Assembly: GCA_025352845.1 (NCBI GenBank)
Contig: JANXSC010000144.1
Location: forward strand, 1-23,939
Length of the DNA: 23,939 bases
Source of the DNA: Opitutaceae bacterium
GTDB taxonomy: Bacteria; Verrucomicrobiota; Verrucomicrobiia; Opitutales; Opitutaceae
Direction: 5' to 3'
The notes below the pieces were generated by a model, which ran no database searches, was not told the origin of the DNA, and worked only from the letters and a program-made list of their open reading frames with translations. This document shows positions 16,491-23,023 of the stretch, piece after piece. The first letter of the stretch is position 1. The number at the start of each line of letters is the position of its first letter. Made by a program: the position numbers and the translations under genes.

Positions 16491-17369
16491 GTGCGTTTCC
16501 ACTCCGTTCCCCTCGCGCTGCTCGCCGCAGTTTTGCCCCTGTCCCTCGTTGCGGCCGACGACTATCCGCTCGGTCCCGACTCGAAACCCCAGGACGTGCC
16601 GCACGGCGAAGTGCGGCAGGCCGTGTTCGCCGCGAGCAAGGTTTTTCCCGGCACTACGCGCGACTACTTCGTCTATGTGCCCCCGCAATACCGCGCCGAT
16701 CGCCCCGCGTGCCTCATGGTGTTCTTCGACGGCGCGGGCATGATGGGCGCGACCGGTGCGTATCGCGTGCCGGTCGTCTTCGACAACCTGATCGCGAAAA
16801 AGGAAATGCCCGTGACGATCGCCGTGGGCATCAACCCCGGCAACGTCACAGCCTCTGCTGTGCCCGGAGCCAAGCTCCGCAGCCAGCGCAGCTACGAATA
16901 CGATTCGCTCGGCGACGCCAACGCGCGCTTCCTCCTCGATGAACTTCTCCCCGAGGCGCTCAAGGGCCTCAACGTCACCGCCGATCCCGCGGGGCGCGCG
17001 GTGTGCGGCAACAGCTCGGGCGGCATCGCGGCCTTCACGATCGCGTGGGAGCGGCCCGACTCGTTTCACAAGGTCGTGAGCCACATCGGCAGCTTCACCA
17101 ATATTCAAGGCGGTCACGTCTACCCCGGCCACATCCGCGCGACCAAGCCCGCGAAACCGCTGCGCGTTTTCCTGCAGGATGGCAGCAGCGACCTCGACAA
17201 CCTCCACGGCAATTGGCCGCTCGCGAACCACGACATGGCGGCCGCGCTCAAGTTCGCCGGCTACGATCACAAATTTGTCTTCGGCACCGAGGGCCACAAC
17301 GGCAAGCACGGCGGCGCGATTTTCCCCGACACGCTGCGCTGGCTCTGGCGCGACTGGCCGAAGGAGTGA
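16491..17369 (+). CDS. Secreted alpha/beta-hydrolase esterase (Fes/CE1-like)
   Basis: 292 residues from GTG 16491, giving a signal peptide (RFHSVPLALLAAVLPLSLVAA). The core is an esterase-D/Fes-like alpha/beta hydrolase: RDYFVYVPPQY, LMVFFDGAGMMG, IAVGINPG, and SYEYDSLGDANARFLLDELLP before the nucleophile elbow GNSSGG with Ser175. The acid could be the Asp of LQDGSSDLDN, and the His is His269 or His273 in EGHNGKHGG. No ATG gives the signal peptide; the GTG start decides it. It is clearly paralogous to the N-terminal half of the next gene (16-17 of its conserved blocks repeat there, such as WERPDxFxKV). The substrate may be an acylated or feruloylated glycan, or a siderophore-like ester; this is family-level inference. 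Confidence 0.88.
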   Translation: MRFHSVPLALLAAVLPLSLVAADDYPLGPDSKPQDVPHGEVRQAVFAASKVFPGTTRDYFVYVPPQYRADRPACLMVFFDGAGMMGATGAYRVPVVFDNLIAKKEMPVTIAVGINPGNVTASAVPGAKLRSQRSYEYDSLGDANARFLLDELLPEALKGLNVTADPAGRAVCGNSSGGIAAFTIAWERPDSFHKVVSHIGSFTNIQGGHVYPGHIRATKPAKPLRVFLQDGSSDLDNLHGNWPLANHDMAAALKFAGYDHKFVFGTEGHNGKHGGAIFPDTLRWLWRDWPKE

Positions 17370-17387
17370 CGGCGCGCGAACGCGCCG
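17370..17387 (+). terminator. Hairpin right after the esterase stop
   Basis: CGGCGCG (17370-17376) pairs with CGCGCCG (17381-17387) around a CGAA tetraloop, starting at the base after the stop codon. It could stop or stabilise the transcript. No T-run follows, so a Rho-independent terminator is uncertain. Confidence 0.3.
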
Positions 17388-17491
17388 AACGCTCAACGTC
17401 CAACGCTCAACGCTTAACTCTCAATTTCGATTCCCCCTCAACCGGTGTTCCCACTTCAGCGTTCAGCGTTGAGCGTTAAACGTTGAGCGTT
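17388..17491. repeat. Heptanucleotide arrays in inverted orientation
   Basis: Left arm 17388-17422: five tandem 7-mers, AACGCTC, AACGTCC, AACGCTC, AACGCTT, AACTCTC. Right arm 17457-17491: five 7-mers of the reverse form, CAGCGTT, CAGCGTT, GAGCGTT, AAACGTT, GAGCGTT. The outer 26 bases pair with two mismatches (17388-17413 against 17466-17491). A 34-bp unrelated loop separates them. It lies between two paralogous esterase genes. Confidence 0.8.
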
Positions 17492-17508
17492 TCCTCCCTC
17501 CTCCTCCC

Positions 17509-19293
17509 ATGCGCTCCCTTTTTCACCTCTCGCTCCTCACCCTTCTCTCTTCGCTCGCCGCCGCCGCCGAAGGCTTTAAGGCCACGCCCGATCACTCGCC
17601 GCAGCCCGGCGTGCCCACCGGCCGGCTCATCCAGATGCCCGCGTGGGAGTCGAAGATTTTCCCCAACACCACGCGCGACTGGTGGGTCTATGTGCCCGCC
17701 GGCTACAAGCCCGACGGGAGCGCGGCGCTCATGGTCTTTCAGGACGGCCGCGGCACCACCACGCCCACCGGCAACTGGCGCGTGCCGATCGTGTTTGAAA
17801 ACTTGATCGCGCGCGGCGAGATGCCCGTGACCGTTGCCGTGATGATCAACCCCGGCAACGATCCCTCGCGGCCCGCGAATCCGGCGAAGAAGGCTGGCAC
17901 CGCCGCGAGCAACCGCGGCTTCGAATACGATTCCCTCGGCGATCGCTACACGCGGATGCTGATCGAGGAAATCCTGCCCGAGGTGGAGAAACAGTTTCCC
18001 GTTTCGCACGATCCGGCGAAGCGCGCGATCTCCGGCTCAAGCAGCGGCGGCATCGCGGCCTTTACCGTCGCGTGGGAGCGGCCCGATCAGTTCGGCAAGG
18101 TTCACTCCTCCGTCGGCAGTTTCGTCAATCTCCGCGGCGGCAACGCCTACCCGGCGCTGATCCGCAAGACCGAGCGCAAGCCGATCCGCGTTTATCTCGC
18201 GGATGTGAGCGGCGACCTCGACAATCCCTTTGGCAACTGGCCGATCGCGAACCAACAGATGCACGCCGCGCTCCGCTACATGGGCTACGATGTGCATTTC
18301 GAATTCGCCGAGGGCTACAGCCACGGCTCGGTGCATGGCGGCTCCGTCTTCCCCGACGCGCTCCGCTGGCTCTGGCGCAACGAAACGCCGAAGCCCGAAA
18401 TCGTCACCAAGGGCGATCTCGGCGGCGACATGACGCTCCATCGTCTCCTCATCGAGGGCGAGGGTTGGCAACCCGTCGTCGAAAACATCGGCTTCGGCGA
18501 TGCGCTCGCGACCGACGACGCGGGGAATTTTTATTTCTGCGACATGCGCGGCACCGCGCCCGGCATCTACAAAATCGCGCTCGACGGTACGAAGACCCGG
18601 GTCAGCGACGAAGTTGTGAGCGGCCTGAAGTTCGGTCCCGACGGCCGGGCCTACGCGTGTCAGGGTGCGAAGAAGCGCGTCGTCGCGATCAACCTCGCGT
18701 CCCGCGCGGTCGAAGTCATCGCGACCGACGTGCAGCCCAACGACCTCGTGGTGACGCGCACCGGCCATCTCTACTTCACGCACACCGCCAAAAAGGAAAT
18801 CGCCCACATCGATCTCGGGACCAAGACGCTGCGCGCCGCCGCGGACGGCATTGCGAATCCCAACGGCATCACGCTCTCGCCCGATCAGGGCACGCTCGCC
18901 GTGAGCGAACACCGCGGCGGCGCGGTGTGGACGTTTCGCGTCAATGCCGACGGCTCCCTCGACGCCGGCGCGCCCACGATGGCGATGCGCCGCCCGGTCG
19001 ATCCAAAGGGAGAATTTCTTTCGCAGCAGCCGCCTCCTTATCTCGCTGCCGCGAGCGGCGACGGCATGACGACCGATGTGCAGGGCCGCTATTATGTGAC
19101 GACGGCGCTCGGCATCCAAGTCTTCGATCCCACCGGCCGCCTCTGCGGCGTGTTGTCGAAAGCGCGCGCCGATCGCAGCGAGGTGAGCTGCGTGCTCTCC
19201 GGCCCCGGCCGCGAATATCTCTACGTCGGCGCCGGCACCGCGATCTTCCGCCGCAAGGTGCAGGCGATGGGCGTGGCGCTTGTGGTGAAATAG
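17509..19293 (+). CDS. Esterase fused to SMP-30/gluconolactonase-like propeller, secreted
   Basis: 594 residues with a signal peptide (MRSLFHLSLLTLLSSLAAAA). Residues 22 to about 295 are an alpha/beta hydrolase closely similar to the preceding gene: RDWWVYVPAGYKPDG, LMVFQDGRG, VAVMINPGN, nucleophile elbow GSSSGG with Ser178, and HGSVHGG with His272/His276. From about 305 to the end is a six-bladed SMP-30/gluconolactonase/LRE-type propeller: ALATDDAGNFYFCDM, GLKFGPDGRAYACQG, PNGITLSPDQGTLAVSEH and DGMTTDVQGRYYVTTALGIQVF. Such two-domain proteins would combine ester hydrolysis with lactone hydrolysis. It is a tandem paralogue of the 16491 gene, extended by the propeller. The start follows a long pyrimidine tract. 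Expression with the neighbour is likely but a repeat lies between them. Confidence 0.9.
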   Translation: MRSLFHLSLLTLLSSLAAAAEGFKATPDHSPQPGVPTGRLIQMPAWESKIFPNTTRDWWVYVPAGYKPDGSAALMVFQDGRGTTTPTGNWRVPIVFENLIARGEMPVTVAVMINPGNDPSRPANPAKKAGTAASNRGFEYDSLGDRYTRMLIEEILPEVEKQFPVSHDPAKRAISGSSSGGIAAFTVAWERPDQFGKVHSSVGSFVNLRGGNAYPALIRKTERKPIRVYLADVSGDLDNPFGNWPIANQQMHAALRYMGYDVHFEFAEGYSHGSVHGGSVFPDALRWLWRNETPKPEIVTKGDLGGDMTLHRLLIEGEGWQPVVENIGFGDALATDDAGNFYFCDMRGTAPGIYKIALDGTKTRVSDEVVSGLKFGPDGRAYACQGAKKRVVAINLASRAVEVIATDVQPNDLVVTRTGHLYFTHTAKKEIAHIDLGTKTLRAAADGIANPNGITLSPDQGTLAVSEHRGGAVWTFRVNADGSLDAGAPTMAMRRPVDPKGEFLSQQPPPYLAAASGDGMTTDVQGRYYVTTALGIQVFDPTGRLCGVLSKARADRSEVSCVLSGPGREYLYVGAGTAIFRRKVQAMGVALVVK

Positions 19294-19320
19294 GAACGCG
19301 GATGGCGGTTACTCCGGTTT

Positions 19321-19414
19321 GTCATTCTGAGCGCAGCGAAGAATCCACTGGGACATTCGTAACGCATGAAGGCTTCGCAGCTCCTGCTGGATTCTTCGCT
19401 GCGCTCAGAATGAC
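19321..19414. repeat. 27-bp perfect inverted repeat element
   Basis: Bases 19321-19347 (starting GTCATTCTGAGCGCAGCGAA) are the exact reverse complement of 19388-19414, with a 40-base centre. This sequence type is a widespread intergenic bacterial repeat whose false translation reads like HSERSEES / FAALRMT. I see no flanking target duplication. It is 27 bp after the stop of the esterase fusion. Confidence 0.85.
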
Positions 19415-19509
19415 CGGGGGACGGGTGTAGCTTTGCTGTGTTGCCGCATCTACACTCCGCTTTTAGGTTTGTCCCACCCGCGCGCTGCCGCTGCGCTTTC
19501 GTCCTCCCC

Positions 19510-20394
19510 ATGAAACGTCTCCTCGCCCTCCTCGCCTTCGGCCTCGCCCTCAGCGCCGCGCTCTCCGCTGCCGACAAGAAAATCATCCTCATCGCCGGCA
19601 AGCCCAGCCATCCGCCGGGCATGCACGAGTTCCGCGCCGGCGCGCTGTTGTTGCAGCAGTGTCTCGCGCAGACGCCGGGCGTGAAGCTCGAGGTCCACGC
19701 CAACGGGTGGCCCGCGAGCGACGCGGCGTTCGACGGTGCCGCCGCGGTGATCATTTACGCCGACGGCGGCGGCAAGCACCCGGCCGTGATCGAGAATCAC
19801 AAACAAATTCTCGGCGATCTCGCGAAGAAGGGCGTGGGTCTCGGCTTCATGCATTACGGCGTCGAGGTGTTGAAGGACAACGGCGGCCCCGAGTTTCTCC
19901 AGTGGGTCGGCGGCTACTATGAAAATTCCTATTCCTGCAATCCGATGTGGTCGCCGGAATTTCAGAAATTCCCCGCGCATCCCGTCACGCGCGGCGTGAA
20001 GCCCTTTAGCAATCGCGACGAGTGGTATATCAACATGCGCTGGACCGAGGGCGAGAAGGGCGTGACGCCCATCCTCGTCGCGCCGCCGTCTGATGCGGTG
20101 CGCGCCGGCCCCTACGTTTCCCCGAAGGGTCCCTATCCGCACATCGCCGCGGCGAGCGGCCGGCCCGAGACGATGATGTGGGTCTATGTTCGCCCCGATG
20201 GCGGCCGCGGTTTTGGTTTCACCGGCGGCCACACGCATGCGAACTGGGGCGACGACAATCAGCGGAAAGTCGTGCTCAACGCCCTGCTCTGGGTCGCGAA
20301 GGCGACCGTCCCGAAGAACGGCGTCGAGTCGAAGGTCACGCCCGAGGAGCTCGCGGCGAACCTCGATCCGAAACCCGCCCAGAAGAAAAAATAA
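19510..20394 (+). CDS. ThuA-domain protein, secreted
   Basis: 294 residues from ATG 19510; an upstream in-frame ATG-less extension begins in the repeat region and lacks homology. The signal peptide is MKRLLALLAFGLALSAALSAA. The mature part has a ThuA (trehalose utilisation, glutamine-amidotransferase-like fold) domain: IILIAGKPSHPPGMHEFRAG, VIIYADGGGKHP, GVGLGFMHYGVE, NRDEWYINMRW, and the closing HTHANWGDDNQRKVVLNALLW. ThuA itself takes part in conversion of 3-keto-trehalose in rhizobia with the Gfo/Idh protein ThuB; most family members have no proven reaction. The context, with DUF1080 proteins and a Gfo/Idh protein nearby, fits 3-keto-glycoside metabolism. The C-terminus is Lys-rich (KPAQKKK). 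Confidence 0.9.
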   Translation: MKRLLALLAFGLALSAALSAADKKIILIAGKPSHPPGMHEFRAGALLLQQCLAQTPGVKLEVHANGWPASDAAFDGAAAVIIYADGGGKHPAVIENHKQILGDLAKKGVGLGFMHYGVEVLKDNGGPEFLQWVGGYYENSYSCNPMWSPEFQKFPAHPVTRGVKPFSNRDEWYINMRWTEGEKGVTPILVAPPSDAVRAGPYVSPKGPYPHIAAASGRPETMMWVYVRPDGGRGFGFTGGHTHANWGDDNQRKVVLNALLWVAKATVPKNGVESKVTPEELAANLDPKPAQKKK

Positions 20395-20415
20395 CTGCAC
20401 GTCAGACGCTCTTTG

Positions 20416-21150
20416 ATGAAAGCACTCGGCATCGATATCGGCGGATCTGCGGTCAAGGGCGCACCCGTTGACACCAAAACCGGCCGGCTCCTCGCGGAGC
20501 GGTTTCGCATCGCGACGCCTGAGCCGCTTTCGCCACTCCAGATGGGCCGCGCGATCGCGAAAATCGCGGCGCAGTTCAACTGGCAGGACCGGATTGGCGT
20601 GGGGTTTCCCGGGGTCGTCATCGGCTCGACCATCCACACGTCCGCCAACCTGCACGCGAAATTCATCGGTTGCGACGGCGCGAAACTGTTTGCCAAGGCC
20701 ACGCGCTGCCCGGTCGCGCTCATTAACGACGGCGCGGCGGCGGCCATCGCCGAGATGCGCTTCGGGGCGGGCCGCGGGTTCATGGGCAAGACGCTCCTGC
20801 TCACGCTTGGCACCGGCATCGGCACGGCGCTCGCGTATCGCGGCGTCGTGGTGCCGATGGAGTTCGGCCATCTCCAGCACAAGGGCGAGTCGTGGGAGCG
20901 GTTTGCGGCCGCCTCCGCGCGCGAGCGGGAGGATCTGTCGTGGAAAGAGTGGGGTAAGCGCCTCAGCAACTATATCGAGGAACTGGAAGCACTGTTCTGG
21001 CCCGAGCGGATTATCATCGGCGGCGGCGTGAGCGCGAAGCACGAAAAATATTTCGAGTTCCTGGAGTCGCGGGCAAAATTGGTGCCGGCGGAATTTCTCA
21101 ACCAGGCCGGCATCGCCGGCGCGGCGATCTGGGGCGCGGAGGGGCGGTAG
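20416..21150 (+). CDS. ppgK: ROK kinase resembling polyphosphate glucokinase
   Basis: 244 residues from ATG 20416 (a TTG sits one codon earlier). It aligns well with mycobacterial PpgK: LGIDIGGSAVKG with Asp7, GVGFPGVVIGSTIHTSANL, INDGAAAAIAEMRFGAG with Asp105, LLLTLGTGIGTAL, EFGHLQHKGE, and the final LNQAGIAGAAIWGAE. It lacks the CxCGxxGC zinc motif of ordinary ROK kinases, as PpgK does. In PpgK glucose is phosphorylated from polyphosphate or ATP. Where PpgK has NDADAAG this protein has NDGAAAA, keeping the catalytic Asp. It begins 21 bp after the ThuA stop, so it is probably co-transcribed. It could feed glucose freed by neighbouring glycoside enzymes into glycolysis; this last is inference. 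Confidence 0.85.
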   Translation: MKALGIDIGGSAVKGAPVDTKTGRLLAERFRIATPEPLSPLQMGRAIAKIAAQFNWQDRIGVGFPGVVIGSTIHTSANLHAKFIGCDGAKLFAKATRCPVALINDGAAAAIAEMRFGAGRGFMGKTLLLTLGTGIGTALAYRGVVVPMEFGHLQHKGESWERFAAASAREREDLSWKEWGKRLSNYIEELEALFWPERIIIGGGVSAKHEKYFEFLESRAKLVPAEFLNQAGIAGAAIWGAEGR

Positions 21151-21273
21151 AGGTTGGGCGGAGGGGCGCTTGCCCCAGCGCCCGGTTCGACGCCGACGGC
21201 GGTTGGAAAACCGCCGCTCCGTTCGCGCTTCCCATGTTCTTGGCGGCTGCGCTAGCGTTTGCGACTCGCCGCC
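21151..21273. repeat. Intergenic spacer with two hairpins
   Basis: Hairpin one is GGGGC (21163-21167) with GCCCC (21172-21176). Hairpin two is CGGCGGTT (21197-21204) with AACCGCCG (21209-21216) around GGAA, an 8-bp stem. No gene and no clear promoter were seen. Confidence 0.55.
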
Positions 21274-22674
21274 ATGCTGTCCGTTTCCCCGAAAATCCGT
21301 CCGCCCCTCGATCCGGAATTTCTGCCCGCTGCGCTCTGGCACCGGGCCTACGCGGCGCTCGTCGCCGCCGACCGCGGGGCGCGCCCGCTGGCGATCGTGC
21401 TCGTGCGGCGCGACGGCTCGGTGTTTCGCCACGACTTCCGCGTGCTCGCGGCGGCGCATCCGGCGGCGGCGCTCACGCTCACCTACGCGGAGCGGCGGTT
21501 GAAATTTCTGCTCTGGACGAAGGGTGGTCCGCAGGTGCTCGTGGCCGGGGCCGATGAGATCGCCGCGGCGCTGGCGAAAATCTATGCACCCACGGGGCTG
21601 CGTGCCTTCGATTGCGATTTCATGGGCGAAAAGATTTTTGGGCGCGCGTTTTCCGTCGAAGCGGTGGCGTTCGAGGCGCTGCCCGCGCCGAAAGAAATGA
21701 GTTCCGCGATGGGCCGCCACCTCGACGGCTGCCGCATCGGTTTCGATTTGGGCGGGAGCGATCGGAAGTCAGCGGCGTTGATCGATGGGAAGGTCGTGTT
21801 CTCGGAGGAGATTGCGTGGGATCCGTATTTCCAAGCCGACCCGGCTTATCATATCGAGGGCGTGCATGATTCGCTCCAGCGCGCGGCGGCGCACCTTCCG
21901 CGCGTCGATGCGATCGGCGGGAGCGCGGCGGGCGTGTATGTGAACAACGAGGTGCGCGCGGCTTCGCTGTTTCGCGGCGTGCCGGCGGGGCTCTTCGAGT
22001 CGCACATCCGGCGGATGTTTTTCACCCTGCAGGAGCGCTGGGGCGGCGTGCCGTTTGAGGTCGTGAACGACGGCGAGGTCACCGCGCTCGCGGGCGCGAT
22101 GGAGCTGGATGACAACGCGGTGCTCGGCGTCGCGATGGGCACGAGCCAGGCGGGCGGCTACGTGACGCCGGCGGGCGGCATCACCTCGTGGCTGAACGAG
22201 CTGGCGTTTGCGCCGGTGGACTACCGCGCGGAGGGGCCGCGCGACGAGTGGTCCGGCGACCGCGGGTGCGGCGCGCAGTATTTTTCCCAGCAGGGCGTGG
22301 GTCGGCTGGCCGCGCGGGCGGGCTTCAATTTCCCCGCGACCATGCCGCTGCCCGAGCAGCTCGTCGCCGTGCAGCAGGCGATGCAGGCCGGCGATGCGCG
22401 CGCCCGAAAAATCTACGAGTCGGTCGGCGTGTGCTTCGGCTACGCGGTCGCGCATTACGCGGAGATCTACGAGTTGAAAAATGTCCTCGTGCTCGGGCGC
22501 GTGACTTCGGGCGAGGGCGGCGAAATTATTCTGGCGCGCGCGGCGACGGTGCTCAGCGAGGAGTTTCCGGAGCTGGCGGAGAAGATTCGCTTGCGCACGC
22601 CCGACGAGAAAAACAAACGCCACGGCCAAGCGACCGCCGCGGCGAGCCTGCCGGCCCGGCGCGCCGCGCGTTGA
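21274..22674 (+). CDS. ROK family protein with long N-terminal extension
   Basis: 466 residues from ATG 21274; a TTG at 21259 would add five residues. Residues 1 to about 150 form an N-terminal region with no recognised motif (ERRLKFLLWTKGGPQVLV, then GADEIAAALAKIYAP). The kinase part starts with RIGFDLGGSDRKSAALIDG (Asp158), continues with DAIGGSAAGVYVNNEVRAASLFRG and VVNDGEVTALAGAMEL (Asp266 in VNDGE), then VLGVAMGTSQAGGYVT and GDRGCGAQYFS. These fit the ROK/hexokinase-like sugar kinase fold, but no zinc motif is seen. It ends near RTPDEKNKRHGQATAAASLP. Its substrate is unknown; the fold makes a sugar kinase or sugar-sensing protein most likely. It follows the PpgK-like gene on the same strand. 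Its reading frame continues after the stop into an apparent gene remnant. Confidence 0.82.
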   Translation: MLSVSPKIRPPLDPEFLPAALWHRAYAALVAADRGARPLAIVLVRRDGSVFRHDFRVLAAAHPAAALTLTYAERRLKFLLWTKGGPQVLVAGADEIAAALAKIYAPTGLRAFDCDFMGEKIFGRAFSVEAVAFEALPAPKEMSSAMGRHLDGCRIGFDLGGSDRKSAALIDGKVVFSEEIAWDPYFQADPAYHIEGVHDSLQRAAAHLPRVDAIGGSAAGVYVNNEVRAASLFRGVPAGLFESHIRRMFFTLQERWGGVPFEVVNDGEVTALAGAMELDDNAVLGVAMGTSQAGGYVTPAGGITSWLNELAFAPVDYRAEGPRDEWSGDRGCGAQYFSQQGVGRLAARAGFNFPATMPLPEQLVAVQQAMQAGDARARKIYESVGVCFGYAVAHYAEIYELKNVLVLGRVTSGEGGEIILARAATVLSEEFPELAEKIRLRTPDEKNKRHGQATAAASLPARRAAR

Positions 22675-22776
22675 CGCGCGCCGCTGGGCGGGCGCGCCAG
22701 TGCGGCAATCGGCCTCACGGAGGGCATGCCCTTCGATGCGGCGATCGACGTGCCGCGTTTTGCGGACTATTACTGA
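22675..22776 (+). pseudogene. Apparent C-terminal remnant of a protein gene
   Basis: Directly after the ROK stop and in the same frame, 22675-22776 reads through to a TGA at 22774-22776. Its last residues, EGMPFDAAIDVPRFADYY, look like a genuine protein tail with ordinary composition. There is no start codon upstream of it and nothing of the rest of a gene. It resembles the C-terminal tails seen on some sugar oxidoreductases, but I cannot assign a family. It could instead be a readthrough extension of the ROK protein. Its end overlaps the left arm of the inverted-repeat element that begins at 22770. Confidence 0.4.
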
Positions 22777-22910
22777 GGCTCGCAGCATGGCGTGAGGGGG
22801 GCGGCTGAAAGCAGGGCGGACTTCAGTCCGCCTTTTCAGAGCGCCGAAGGCGGGCTGAAGCCCGCCTTACCCCGGAATATCGCGTCGCCGTATTATGCGA
22901 GCCTCAGTAA
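22770..22910. repeat. Inverted-repeat element with 15-bp termini and two hairpins
   Basis: TTACTGAGGCTCGCA (22770-22784) is the perfect reverse complement of 22896-22910. Inside lie two hairpins: GGCGGACT/AGTCCGCC at 22815-22832 (2-base TC loop) and AAGGCGGGCT/AGCCCGCCTT at 22847-22868 (2-base GA loop). The element is 141 bp with no coding potential. No flanking duplication was found. The rest of the gap, 22911-23023, has no gene and no promoter that I can support. Confidence 0.65.
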
Positions 22911-23023
22911 GCCTCGTGCCATGAACTGACGGAAACGCTACTTTAAGCCGTCGCCATCAGGCTATGCGCACCGTGCGTTAAATTTGGCTCGTCACCGGCG
23001 CAGGCGCGATCGAACCTCGCGAC

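Noticed and set aside
17388..17491. Possible CRISPR array
   Set aside because: The units are 7 bp and contiguous with no spacers, so this is not a CRISPR array.
19300..19440. Small peptide-like translation HSERSEES...FAALRMT
   Set aside because: It is the known false translation of an inverted-repeat element, not a gene.
19450..21720. 756-codon open frame on the minus strand
   Set aside because: It is antisense to the ThuA, PpgK-like and ROK genes, all of which have clear family motifs. Its translation is Arg-rich and motif-free.
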